Source of the DNA: Bryopsis sp. KO-2023
Lineage: Eukaryota; Chlorophyta; Ulvophyceae; Bryopsidales; Bryopsidaceae
DNA length: 64,000 nt
Direction of reading: 5' to 3'
Assembly: GCA_030272585.1 (NCBI GenBank)
Contig: BSYQ01000001.1
Coordinates: 10,555,001-10,619,000, forward strand
In this document: piece after piece, positions 1 to 12,402 of the stretch
Layout: each line of letters starts with the position of its first letter
Numbering within the stretch: position 1 is the first letter of the stretch
Translations under genes and position numbers: made by a program
The notes under the pieces: model-generated
Databases searched by the model: none
What the model saw: only the letters and a program-made list of their open reading frames with translations
Told to the model about the DNA's origin: nothing

Positions 1-2198
1 GAATGCCCAGAATTTATTTTCCTCTACTCTTCGAACACGGACTTTTCAAGTCTTGGGGGTGAGTCTCCACAGCTACCTTTTTCTGCAACCAGCATCTATC
101 TCATCACTTGGTTTATGTACCTGGCACATGTTGATATATATAAGAAAAATACCCGAAGAGCTAAATTAACGAAATCAATCAGTCGTACAAGGGATTCCGT
201 GGCTGAGGAAAAGGGTTAAGGGTTTTTAGAAAAAAACTCAGCAAAAACTGAATCAATCGAGACTATTAATCACAGAAATAAGGGAGGATTCAGGTTTTTC
301 TTCATTGTCAATATCTTTTGATACAACGCTGTGCTACGATCGGTAAAAAAAGAAAAACAAAAGGAACAAGGAAATTTTTAAAAAAAGTCAATGAATCATT
401 TCCAGAAGATCTGGTTTGGTGATGTTAAATTTTGAAGAAAAAAAAACAAGAAGGCGTTGGTTTCGTATTGTGTCTTGTTGCCCATGTCTGACATCGTTCG
501 GGGTTTGGACTGCTCATGGTTTTCATCAAGTGGTGTGTTCTGTGATAAAAGAAAAGAAATGGATGTACTTTTTGAGAAGGGAGGTTGATTGCTTATGAGA
601 AGGGGCCGTTTTTTTAGGGACAGTCACCCCTCCCCTTTATTGGCTGTCTTGGAAGTGTTTTTTTTGCCATCGGTCTCGCGGGTTGGTGGTGGTTTACATC
701 AGTCGAGCAGCCTTTACAATAAAGAAAGATGCGTCGTAATTTTTGGACACATTGTGGAAGTCTGTTTCTCTTTACATCCACAATCCATTTTTCTTGGTGC
801 TTCTAAAATGGAAAATATAAAGTGAACTGGAGCAAGTGGTGCGAAGGAGCTCTGTGGGAAGCAAATCAAAGGGGGATTTCCTTTCTCTTGTTTGTTTCTG
901 TCGTTCTTTCTTTTTTGGATGGGTTAGGTGGTGATCGATCAGACTAATAGCAGCAATGTTGAGGGGCCTTTTTCTGTCGAAGAGCAAACTGCTTTGTTTT
1001 ATGCATGTTGTACTCGTTCATGTCAGGGGGATTGATTTTTTTTTTCAGGATATTCAGAAGAAAAAGAAAGTTGAGCAGATTTGAAAGTTTTTCCTGTGGC
1101 TTTTCCCCTTTACCACATGTCCCATTCAACCCACCACATCTTAATTGAATATCCAGCATTGACGTTTCACATAAACCTCAGAAAAGCTTCCAAATACCCA
1201 GGAGTCCCCTCATCCACCAAAAAAAAACCAAAACAGCATGCAAATAAAAGATATCAAGTCAGATATTAATTCTCACCTCAAATACCTCCAACCAAAAGAT
1301 TAATGTAACCCTTGCAAGCTTGACTGAGATCAGCTTTGCTTCTCCAGTGCATTCTGCAAATCTTTATTTTTTAAATAGAATCTTAACTTTTATCCACAAC
1401 ACAAGATAGCGAGGAAACCTGTCTGGTTGCGAGTTTTGATATGTGCTAGGGTGCTCTTTTACCTGCACATGGTGAAACTGAAAATCAGAGGCTTCAACGC
1501 AGAGGGAGGAATTGGCAACATTTAAGGCAGGTTATAGGGGTTCAAGAGAAATGACTCCGCAGTGCACTAAAGAAATTGCCATTGACTAAGCTGTGTCTTG
1601 TGGTTGCAGTATTAAAGGCAGCAATGAAAATCCCACCCAACCCGAGAGAAAAAAACCTATGAAAGGGGCTATTTGTCTGGAAAAAATGTAGCACATGGAA
1701 TTCTTTCATCCACCCAGCAACTTCCAGTTCTCAAATTCTCAGAATATCAAAACCATCCCGGCTATTTTTCTATCCTCTTAACATATTTGACACTCAAATC
1801 TAGTTCAAACCTATGGTACAGCACTCTCCACAACAGGCACAGAACTCAACAAAAACACACCTCCTTCTTTGTCTCTCGGGCTGGTGGGGGGCGATTCTTG
1901 GAAAAAGAAAAGAAATAAAGGAACTGCTTTGTTTGTTTCCTTGCTTGTTTTATGAGTTCTGCTGTTGTGGTCACACCTTAGTCACTCGCAGTTTTCAATG
2001 GTGGCAGTTTAGTCACCTTTTCGCCCGTAACACTCTCTGCATTAAGCCTTTCATTTCACGGACAACATAGCGATTATCCGCACATGGTGCGCGCACGAAA
2101 AAGTTTATGGAACTCGGCAAGTATTTCCCAATGTCGGTTAGTAGTTAGTACGTATCTATGAGCTGGATAGGTCGGAAACAGAGAGAAGAGTTGTCGCC
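1..2198. other. No supported gene (upstream of the kinase)
   Basis: This stretch is AT-rich with many A and T homopolymers. The short open frames in it (longest about 85 codons) overlap in different frames, and none shows a recognisable motif or a splice-linked continuation. The last few hundred bases must hold the promoter and 5' leader of the kinase gene that starts at 2199. I see no clear TATA element. Confidence 0.5.
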
Positions 2199-3841
2199 AT
2201 GAAGACGCTGGGACGCCACCAAGCGTTCTTACCATCGAATAGGGTGCACGCAGTCGGCCGAAGGCTTGGTCTGACAAGAGTGCCGTCTGGTCGACCGTTT
2301 GGAAGCCATTGTTCCGCCCCCAGCAGAGCCAACTTTGGGCTTAGGGTGGCCTGGGATGATGTGGAGGAATTCGCAACGGCCACTGTAAAGACCTCCGTGC
2401 CTACGGTTGTTTGGAGGGAGGATTTCGACGACCTCTTCGCACTTCAGACAGAAGTTGCTGCTGGCAGTTTCGGCAAGGTGTGGAAGGCGAACGAGAAGGC
2501 AACTGGAAAGCCAGTGGCCGTCAAGCGACTTCAAATCCAACGGGGGAACCTGACGACGGAAAAAACCCGCGTGAAGGTAGACAGGGAAGTCAGAGTTCTG
2601 ATGGAGCTCCAGGGCCACCCTGGGGTGGTGAACCTCCACGGCACGTTCCTTCACGACAGCCACTACGACGTGGTCATGGATTTCTGCGAGGGGGGGGACT
2701 TGAAGTCTCACGTCCAGGTTTGTTGAGTCGTTCTGATTTGCCGTGGGGATAAACCCTATTTTGACTGTTATGTGTTGCATATCCTTGCGTTCTTCCTTGT
2801 GTTGACGAGACCAAGTTCTCCTTCTGCCTGCGCAGGCTTCAGGGCCTATTTCCGAACGTCTGGGTGCTGCAGTGGCCTGGGAGATCCTAGGCGCAGTGAG
2901 GAAGTGCCGACAAGCGAAAGTCGTCCACGGTGACGTGAAGGCGGCTAATTTCCTGGTCGCTTCGGAAAGGTGCAATCCTTTCCATAGCACTGATGTTATC
3001 GCGCTGCCGTCTGGGTGGCTGAAGGCTGTGGACTTCGGTGCTTCCCGCTTCTTCCGGGGTGAGCTCCCCCTCTACGATGTTTTGTGTGATGCAAATAAAG
3101 TCGTCGCGATGTCGACGACTTTGATGTTGATGTTCGCACCCGATCTCCCGGAATTTGGACTACACATTGTTGTCTTCCCATGTTGAGTTATGTGCTGACG
3201 ATTGTACTGCTGGGCCCAGGATGATAACTGATGGTTTGAGGTTTGACGTCCACAGGCAGACCAAAGGATGTCATCCGAGGCTGCTGTGGAAGCCCGGTCT
3301 ATATGGCCCCAGAAGTCCTCTGGGGACACTATGGTTATGAAGCTGACCTGTGGTCTGTGGGGATCACACTCTTTTACCTTATGTCTGGTCGGTTTCCACT
3401 GTGGTAAGATCGGTTTGCCCACCTTGTAGCAGTTTTCCCTAGTTCCTATTTGCTCACTTTGAACCAGAACAACCAGCATTCTTTCTTGCTTGTCGTTTTC
3501 TCTTTCTGAAGGTGTTGTGCTATCATATCAGGGAGACTGAGCAGGTGGCCCTGCAGCAAAATCTGGCCCAGGTCAAGGAGGCTGTGGCCCGGCAGCCCAT
3601 GAGGATTGATCCAGTGGCTGTGGGGAATCCTTCCCCCAGTTGCATGGACTTTCTCAGACGGCTGCTGATCCGGAACAACAAGTTCCGGATGACTCTGGAG
3701 GATGCCGAGCAGCACCCTTTCTTCCATGAAAACCTGGCCATTTGCGAAAATGGAGCTGTCATCCTAGGGTCAAACTCCAGCGAGTCCTCTGCTTCCAAGG
3801 CAGAATTGTGCGCTTTGACCTGGGCCCTTGAAGGCATGTAG
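2199..3841 (+). CDS. CDPK/CAMK-like serine/threonine protein kinase, 4 exons
   Basis: Exons are 2199-2717, 2836-3058, 3256-3403 and 3532-3841, giving 399 residues. All three introns are GT-AG and keep phase. The glycine-rich loop (AAGSFGKVW) is near residue 88, the ATP lysine (PVAVK) is K109, the catalytic loop [10 protein letters not shown] starts at 204, the DFG motif is at 239, and the activation segment ends in a YMAPEVL motif. The WETEQ segment after the fourth exon junction resembles the FWAETE region of calcium-dependent kinases, which places it near CAMK/CDPK. The protein stops soon after the catalytic domain and I see no EF-hands. The catalytic loop has HGD in place of HRD, so it is a non-RD-type kinase that keeps the catalytic Asp. 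The first 45 residues are rich in Arg and Ser and poor in acid, which could be an organelle targeting sequence; that is inference. The first three residues of the glycine loop (A-A-G) deviate from G-x-G. Confidence 0.88.
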
Positions 3842-5231
3842 GGCTTTAACTAAGAATCTTGTATTTCCCGTGATTTCAACGGGTGTACTTTATTTTTGTA
3901 CAATACTGGGATGGGATGGACAATCGCCCCCCTTTTTTTTATAACGGTTTTTATCCCCTCAGTGGGATGCGAGAAGATTTTAACTAGCAAACACAAGCTG
4001 AGAGAGGAAAAAAAGAATTGTTTTGTTTACTTCAAGTTTTTGATGTCAGTCGAAAAGACTGGCTGGAGATCAGTGTGCGGTCTTTATGGCTTGAAAGGCC
4101 GGATATAACTTTTTTGGGAGATATTATTTTGGCAGGGGTACAAACCTACCCTGGTATGTTTTTCTTTCTGCACCCTGCTATCCTTTTTCTCCGAAGAAAA
4201 CAGGTGCACTTGAAATAGAAGAAAAATAAAGAACAAAAAAGTAGAAGCTAAAAGAAAAACAAATTACCATTGCTGAGGTATTTCCGAAAAGCCATATGAA
4301 ACAGAAAAAAAGAACCAGGCATGCAAGTGTGTTTCGACAGTCGATTCACAAGTCTTTTTTTTTTTATAGGTTATTTTGGGTTGAGATCATTTGGGCCAAT
4401 GTCAATAGGTCCTTTTGGCAATATATTATTGAAGTACCTTTTGGGTTCTAATGGGGAGTGGTGGTCAGATATTCTGTTCAAAAAAGGGAATCATTTCATG
4501 TGAGCAAATATTCAGGTGCAAAATGTTTGCGGAAGGAAATTTTGGGTTGTGAAAGTCTTGGAGGATCAAATCTGGGTATGAAACTTGAAACTTGCATGAG
4601 AAGTTTGGGCAGGGGCAGCTGAGCTTTGTCAAAAATCCAGCAAAGAAGTTCTTTTGGAGGGGCAGGAATCTCAGCAAGATTTAGCTCATCAATGAAATTG
4701 TTAATGTTGCGCAGTGTAGAGCTTGCATGCAACTCATAAGAGCCTGTTGAGACTCCACCCCGCTTGAATGAACCAATCTCAGCGAAAAGCCAAAAGGGGA
4801 CCATGAGAATGCCCGAAGTTTATCTGTCAGAAATACACCCAAGGTGTTGATCAAGCTGGATTGACTGGCAGTTAGATCCCTTGTGCTTGTGTTTCGGTCC
4901 TTTTGATTATCCTTCAACTTTTCCTTGAAGCTTTTTTGACAGGGACACTCAACATTGAACAGAAACAAAGAGGATTGCCCAGATGCAATCCGCAAGTTAC
5001 ATGCTTACAGCTGCAGTCGATGATTACTAATATTTGATGGCATAATATAAAGGCACATATTTCCAAAACAATTGGATCGGCTCTACCTAATTAAACCCAG
5101 TAAACCTGCTCCTATATGAAGATCCTAATCATTCAAAAATTCAAACAGTGACTCAAAAAAAAAAAAGAAGAAGAAGAAGAAGAAACAAAGAAAGAAAGAA
5201 AACTATACTTTTAGACATAGAGAGTGGATTT
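3842..5231. other. Convergent intergenic region; no supported gene
   Basis: This lies between the 3' ends of the kinase (+) and NUF2 (-) and holds both 3' untranslated regions. Two overlapping minus-strand open frames at 4496-4995 (about 100 codons each, in different frames) have coding-like composition, but I found no family match or consistent splice signals. An AAG/GAA purine tract occurs near 5160-5200. Confidence 0.4.
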
Positions 5232-8200
5232 TCAAGTGGATTTTCGGTGGGCATTTTCTGCTGTGTTTTGCATTGTTGCTTTCAACTCATCCCTCCATGC
5301 ATTGAAATCTTTTTGCATCGCTTCGTACAGCTTGAAGTGTTCCTCTATATATTTCAAAGCTTTTTTCTCGTTCAACTCTTCCAGAGCCCTGTATTCCTCA
5401 ACCTGACAGCGAAAAAAAAGAAATTTCCACACAATACAAATACACACATCAATACAAGATATTTTTCAGCTATGATCGTAAGAAAATCTGTGACGTAGGA
5501 ATGGTCCATGCATGGAACCAAGCTCTTTCTGGATTCAAAGAAGGATGAAAAAAATGCCATTCAATCATGATGAAATCGCCAAAAAATTCAAGAATCAGTT
5601 TAATACCTTTCTGCAGGATTCAGCGATTTTCTTTTCCCTGATTTCCTTTTCCCTTTTCAAGATCCCGTCCCTTTCCGATATGCGATTGCGTAACACCACA
5701 TCCGACAAAGCTTGTTCAGACTGGAGCTGCAAAAAAAGAAAAGAGAAAAGGGAAAGATTTTCAAATTAATTAATATTATTTTTTTAAATCAAACTCCTCC
5801 ACAAACCACTGCTCCATAATCTTCGTTCAATTTTTCTTCCCCCCCCCCCCCAAAAAAAAAACCAATTATTTCTCAAAAGGATTCGAAACAAAAAAACACA
5901 CGTCTGCTTCACCTCTAAAAATGAAGGAAAATAAAATAAATAAATAAATCACCCCAAGCATAAAACTCACCTTTTCTTTTGCTACCCTTTTTTTCTCTTC
6001 TGCGGCTTCATTGAGTTGCTGGGATTGTGCCCTGAGGTGTTCAACCGACTCTTTATCTTTGGCCAAGTCTTTCACTTTTTCCTTCAGGCTCTTTACCTCT
6101 TTAGAAACGACTTTCTTCTCGTTTTGTAGCAGCGATTCAAGCTCTTTCAACATGGAGCAGATATCCACAGCCCCCCTCCGATACTGCAAAAACAAGGGGC
6201 CATGCGAAAAAAATCTCCAAACATAGAAAGAGGAACGGCATGGCAAAAGAACAAGATTCTGTTGATAAAATGAGAATTACACAGCCCAGATTAACTAATG
6301 CTCATTCCACAGCCAAACATTTCCCAATTTTCCCAATTTTGTTCTTTTTTTTTCAGCTATTTTGCCGAAACAAACTCCAAAGGCATGGGACACAAAGTAT
6401 CGAGACGATTAATCCTGACTGACATAGCACCGATGCATCCTGAGATGAGCAGAAAACAGAAAAAGAGACCCCCCCCCCCCCCCCTGAAGGATAAACAAGA
6501 AAAGTTTGTATTGCCACACCTTTTCGACCGCTTTGAATGCCTCATAGAGATGCATGGATTCTTTTCGCATTTCCTCAAGCTGCTGTTCTTCTTGCTCCAT
6601 TGTTTTGCTTGCATGTTCGACGATGCCTTGCAATCGATCGGGCGACTAAGCATGCAAGTTCAGATAACAACCCCTCCATTTCAATCCAAAAAAAAAACCC
6701 AAAAAACAAAAACAGCAGTTGGATGGAATTCGATCGTTTCTGTGGCTCTCACCTGTACAATTTGCCTTCTCAAATCCTCAAGCTCCTGCATTTTTGAGTT
6801 GCATTCGAAGGTCGCTGCAGCCAGCTTGTCCTTACTTCGGTTGTAGGTCATGTTGAGTTCACCCCGCTGAGATTGAAGCCAGAACAAGAAAAGATTCATG
6901 GATATCCTTGTTTCGGGAAAAAAAAACGGTATGTTTACAGATGTAACCTCAAACTCAAGCAGGCTATGGAGATTGCAATCCTCCGACAGGTTCTCCTATT
7001 TTGATTTGCTGTGGATTATCAATTCACCTCATTTTGGTTCTGCGTCAGAGCTTGTTGTAGCTGTTGGCAATCCTGATATGCACTGTCACACTCTGGCTTC
7101 AAAGCTTTTGCCTCCTGCACAGAAGAACACCCATCCAATCCCAATTTTCAAATTTGTGAAAAAAAAACATGCTCTTCTTTTCGGACTGATGAATCTCTTT
7201 TGGACGATGTTTGATTCAACAACAGCATCATGTCTCTTTTTCTTTTTTTGTCTTCGCTGTTGGAAATCAGGATTAGCTAGATCTACTAGGGGAAAACACC
7301 TGGTTGGAAAAATCTCAACTAAGAATTTTTCAACGCACTGTTTATCTCACCAGTACATTTTCTGCACACACACATATTATTATTATTATTTTAATCAAGC
7401 CATTTTTATTTTTACTAATTTATTTATTTATATATATATATATTTTGTTTTTATTATTATTTTATTTTTTTTAATATATTTTTTTATTGTTGGGGGGAGG
7501 TGGTATTGATACAGCATAAGCAAGGCACGCTGTTGTATAATATGTATATCTACACATTCTGCTAAAAAACTTACATCTTCATCAACTTGACGAGCAGCCT
7601 TCAATTCTGCCAACATTTTTTCCTGTTACGAAAGCAATTGTCAATCAGCTCCACAGCAGTCATGAATCAAACAAGAAGCGAATGAAGGCGTCGCCATTCA
7701 TTTTTAAACACATCCATTCGTATTTTTCTGGTACTCACATTCTTTTCCAGCTCCTCTTTCATGGCATTGTCGACTTGCAACAAATTTCCACGAGTTTCAC
7801 GACGCTCCGCATGAAACGCCATCTGTTCTCCTCGGAATTTCATAAAATTCATAATTTCGTACAGATGGTCTTTGAAAATGCGCGCATCTGGCCAAAGAAT
7901 ATCCTGCAATATTTCCAAAGGTGAAAAAAAAACCCAAATCAGAGGAAGTTCTGGAAAAATGTGCAGCAATATTTCAAAAGTTGTAACATAGATCAAGAAC
8001 TCTACCTCCATCGAAAATCCAAGCCTGCTTATTTGCGAGAGGAAATCCATCATGCCTTTCGACAGCAACAAGTCTGACATGGTGTCATGGAAGTGCTGAG
8101 GGTTATCCACACAATCCGATAAAGAATTGGGGGGTTGTTCCAGCTCTTGGCTGCAAAACCACCACACACAGTCGCTCCAGCCCTGACTCCTGCCAAACGC

Positions 8201-8548
8201 TTATCCAATCTGAAGGTTATTGTAACCTCCTCTGCAAGATCTCTACAATTTTTTTTTTCCATTCAATGAATTTTGTAACTTGAGACAAATCCTATAGCAG
8301 CACAGAAAAATCGACCTTGACGTTTTTTACAACGCTTTCAAGGTGACGTTCACTGCTCGAGGTTTCCTCACGAACCTTGTGATGCCTTGACAGACCAGTA
8401 GAACTGCTGAGTACACGCGCTTGACGAATTCGCGCGTCGGCTTGTCGAAGCACTCCGGGGTGACGTTAGCCACCCCGAAGAAGTGGTCGAGCATCCCACA
8501 TAGGTCTTTCACGGAAATGATAGGACTTTTCAGCTTTTTTTGCGGCAT
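5232..8548 (-). CDS. NUF2: Kinetochore protein Nuf2 (NDC80 complex), 10 exons
   Basis: Exons, 5' to 3' on the minus strand, are 8548-8376, 8150-8006, 7903-7739, 7622-7575, 7114-7028, 6866-6753, 6645-6520, 6183-5971, 5726-5607 and 5402-5232. Together they encode 453 residues, close to the usual 440-465 of Nuf2. All nine introns are GT-AG, and most exons are whole-codon units. Residues 1 to about 140 match the calponin-homology-like Nuf2 head: a helix with FVKRVYSAVLLVCQGIT, then DILWPDARIFKDHLYEIMNF, which aligns with the [20 protein letters not shown] region of animal Nuf2. The remainder is a long charged coiled coil (for example SLKEKVKDLAKDKESVEHLR). In known NDC80 complexes this head pairs with Ndc80 and contributes to microtubule attachment at kinetochores. 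The ATG at 8548 is the first in frame. Introns run from 102 to 460 bases. Confidence 0.9.
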
Positions 8549-9263
8549 CCTTCCCCCAAGTTGTGCACTGACACTCGACAAAGGGCGTGCAGCAGAAAAG
8601 TATTAATAATTCAGCCATTTTGTCGCTCCCAGTCTGTCCAGTCTGACATACTCGAAAATTATGGAGTTGGGGGTTTCTGGCAAATTTGCTTGATTTCTGG
8701 GGAGGTGGATTTCAACACCGTCAATGTCGATTCCGCGCAGACTTGTCCCGCTTTCATTGTTTGTTTGTTTGTTTGTCCCGGTTTCATTTTAAATGTTGAT
8801 TGATTGAAAGTTTTCATTTCTGATTATGGGACCAAACATCATCGCCCAGTTTCTTGCCGCCTTTGCTTTGCCTTTGCTTTGCCTTTGCATTTTTAAATTC
8901 AAAACCAAACATGGAAATACATTAGCAAGGGCAGGATCGTTTGGTCTTTCCACAGAGTGAGTTGGAGTGACATGACTGCATCATAGCATATTCTGAGGTA
9001 CTAAACGGAGTCTTCGGAGCAAAAATTAACTTTTTGGCTGTGGTGGGCAATTTTCCACCACAGGAAATTCTACACATTAACATTACAATGTAAGACATGG
9101 AAACCTAGGCCTGTAAACGCAAAATTGTGACAACTAAACTACGATCGATGCAATCATTAACCCCGTTGCTGTTGAAAAACGCTTCTTGTCATTAAATGTA
9201 CAAAAATGTCACTATCTTCTCTCTTCCCCGTTTCTTGTCGCGCTGCTGTTTGCTGATTCCTGT
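8549..9263. other. Spacer between NUF2 start and VWA gene end
   Basis: This holds the NUF2 promoter and leader and the 3' end of the VWA gene, both on the minus strand. It contains short simple repeats: TTTG units near 8760-8780 and CTTTGC units near 8855-8890. No coding exon was found. Confidence 0.4.
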
Positions 9264-12187
9264 TCATTTTCCTCCACCCACAAAAGCCGATGCAGCATCA
9301 GCACTTGCTGTCTGGCTGCTTGTCCTTGCTGATGAAGAAGAGAGAGCAGATGCTCCAAATCCCCTTTGGACCTTCAGGGAGGCAGCCCCACTTGAAAACG
9401 CTGCGGCCGTACCTTCTGCCAAAACCTGATCCAACACAGACGCAGAAACCTTTCAGAATTACTCTTTACAGATTTGACCCAGACCACCCCACGTTCCTGA
9501 TCCGTTCACAACAGTGGTTGGAGTATGTTACTGGATTTACAGCATTGAATGAATTTGAGGGAAGAAAAATTAGATCCTGTCTCTTGCCAACCCGATCCTG
9601 CTTTTGTTACTGGAAAATCACCTCTCCTCCCCACACAAATAAGCACAAAATCACGATTTCCTTTTTGAACACCCAGCATAGGATGGTTGAAAAGAACGAC
9701 GAAAAAAATGCAACTGGGGGAAACCTACCTCGTCTTGTGACACACTGGACTTGACTTTCTCCACATCGGCCCTCAGTGATGCAACACCCCCATTGGAGCT
9801 TGCACTGGAGGCTGACAGGGCAGACAGAGTTCCATCCAATGTGGCGGTGGCAGTCGCTGTATCTCCAGCTTCCTTTTGTGCAACAGCTGCCGTAATATCC
9901 TGCACCCCCCCAAACAACAAATTAGAAGTCAGCCTATTTTCTTACATTGCTTTTCAGTTTTGAAAAACCTTCGGCCGATACAAATACGAGACATGTTCTC
10001 TCTTTTTGTATTCGAATTTCATGAACAGGGTTTTCCGAACAAGAAAAACAAAACTGTTGAGGACCGGTGATTTCCGGTGCAGATCAAACTGGGAAATGAA
10101 ACCTACATCAGCAACTTTGAAGCGTAATCTGGTCACTTCGAAGGTTTCGTCAGCAACAGTTGGAGTTGGTCCTTTCCTTCTGTCCACCACAACGACGATG
10201 GTCTGAACAGCATCTTGGCCCTTCACGACATCAAAAAACTCGACCTTGGCCTCCAGGACGACGTTGGTGGATGAAGAGGAGGCTGGAAGCTTCATGTCGA
10301 TCAAAATATCCCTCTTTTCCTCCGCAAAAAGATCTGGGAACTCCGTGCTGCAAAACCGGAATGGATTTTGACATGAATCAGCAATGGTAATAAGACATTT
10401 CTGATTTTCACCGCACACTCCCACTCCTACTCATCTCTGGGAGCGAAGATGGAACAAGGACTTCACAAAAAGGAGTGATTTTGTGGAGGCGCTGGTTTCC
10501 CTCACTCTTCTTATCCACACAAATGGCAGTCTGTCTGACCAGTTTCTGGACTGAAACACACAGGCTTGGGCGGGAAATTTAGTCACTCACATCCAAGAAG
10601 TTGGCGATGGTGTCACTTTTCCTCCTTTCATAGAAGTGATTCTTCCTCCGTTTCTGGGTGTAAGAGTGACCTTGATCTTCTGGGCAGTGACTGTCAGCAG
10701 GCCACCAATGATATCACCAAATGAGGTAGCAATCACTGATTCATTCTCAATGAACACATAGGACCCCTCTCCTGTCCTTGCGATTTCCTACAATACCACC
10801 ACCTCCCATTCAGTTGGCAGCTTCCACCATACATTACACTTTTTTTCGAATGGATATTATGAAGCATAGCAACACAACGACAACACCAAGCCATGCAATG
10901 GAAATTTTCGGCCCATTTTCAACCGACAAGAATCAGCATCTGCTCTCCCCATCCCCACCCCAGGAAAACAAAATCAAGAGGAACCTTGTGTCGCTGTTCA
11001 TTGGACTGACCTGCAAGAACTCAACATCGTGACCCGTTCCGAATCCAAGGGCATATACAATCGGAGCATTCCTGGACCCCAGTTCCTGAGCCAATTTCCT
11101 TTTGATCTCCGTAATGTCTGTGATACCTGCAGACACACCCAACCAAACACCATGAGTCCGGAAGCACACTCTTTGACACAACACCGAGGTCAAAACCTGG
11201 AAATGGTGTCAGGATGACAGACAGGTACAGCCAAGAGGAGTGAACTCACCCTGATTTGCAACGCCGTCTGTCAGCATGATGACAGATTTGACACTTCTTT
11301 GGGGGATGTCTCCAGTCTTTTGCTGTTGAACTCCTTTGAAGAGACCCCCGGAAAGATTGGTGCTGCCTGATGCTCGTATGTTATCGATGCTCCTTTGGAT
11401 ACTCTCTTTGGAGGCTCCTGTGACCGGCGTCAGTGGAACATCCTCGGAAACCTACACACGTTCGGTCCAGTGTCATGATTATTCCCACTGGAGCTGTAAG
11501 TCATGCAACCGAAAAACTACTTTTTCAGCCACAATCAGCCGTGCGTTCAGAAATATGTTCTCATACCTCGCTAGCGTACGACACAATCCCGATGGAGTCA
11601 CCCTCTTGCAGTTGATCCACCAAGAATTCTGTCGATCTCTTCAAGAGGTCGATTTTGCTTCCCGACATGGACCCGGATCGATCGAGCACGGCCGTCAGCG
11701 ACACTGGTGCCCTGTCGGCGTTGGCGATCGCTTGCGGAGCTTGAATGGTGATGACATGGGAAAAGTCGGTCTCCACGACTGGGATGTAAGGGAACTCCGG
11801 AATGACGGACAAGCTGAGTGCTGTTGAACCCCCCCCTACGAAACGAAAACCTGGCGTCAAAACGTGCACTACCCCACAGTGCTGCACCCACGCAACGTCG
11901 AACTTGAAACACACATCCCCAAAATATGTTTTCCAGCTTGGACAGATCCCGAAGCTGTTCCCTTCGACGCACCGCAGCCCGTAAGGGACGAGGAGTGCTG
12001 TGCACAATACTGTGCCACAATTTTGATCTGAGACCCCAATGCACTAGATCACCAGTTATGTCCCCATCCCACCTTCCGCTGAAACACTCGCGCGGCCCTG
12101 TTGCAGCACCCGACTCGCAGACGTAGTAGAGGTCGCCGCCGCGAGCACCAGTAATAAAACTATCGCGGATGATTTCATTGCCGCCAT
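9264..12187 (-). CDS. Secreted von Willebrand factor A (VWA) domain protein, 8 exons
   Basis: Exons are 12187-12073, 11997-11567, 11451-11250, 11126-11011, 10787-10591, 10347-10107, 9899-9729 and 9425-9264, for 544 residues with phase kept throughout. The start at 12187 opens a clear signal peptide (MKSSAIVLLLVLAAATSTTS), so the protein enters the secretory pathway. The VWA domain follows: a MIDAS motif DRSGSMSG near residue 144, LTDGVANQG, and a GFGTGHDVEFLQ segment. After it come a beta-rich region (FAEEKRDILIDMKLP) and a Ser/Ala-rich tail. This order resembles plant WAV3-type and inter-alpha-inhibitor-like VWA proteins; the domain call is firm but the function is unknown. The segment coded at 11840-11990 (Cys-rich, unlike the family) may hide a further intron. 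It is divergent from the dehydrogenase gene at 12403. Confidence 0.8.
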
Positions 12188-12402
12188 CCTTGCAAACGTA
12201 CTTGCTTTTGGTGATGCGCTGTGCAGGAGTATGGTTTTCTGGACTTTGATTATCGTTCTTGTGTTCGGATCCGAGTTCCGTAATTTGAACTGCTTTGGGA
12301 CTCGAATTTCGCGCTGAGTTCACAGCGAAGTTCGCACTTCCATTACTGGAAAGTGTGAAACTTAGGAAACGACCCTAATTTGGAAGTGTTACATTATTTT
12401 TG
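12188..12402. promoter_or_regulatory. Shared divergent promoter region (VWA / SDR)
   Basis: Only 215 bases separate the start codons of the minus-strand VWA gene and the plus-strand dehydrogenase. Both core promoters and leaders must lie here unless they overlap the genes. No TATA element is evident. Co-regulation of the pair is possible but not shown by the sequence. Confidence 0.4.

Noticed and set aside
2229-2990. 253-codon minus-strand open frame
   Set aside because: It is antisense to the kinase exons, which have clear domain motifs; the frame is a shadow.
4496-4995. Minus-strand open frames downstream of NUF2
   Set aside because: Coding-like composition but two competing frames, no splice model and no recognised domain.
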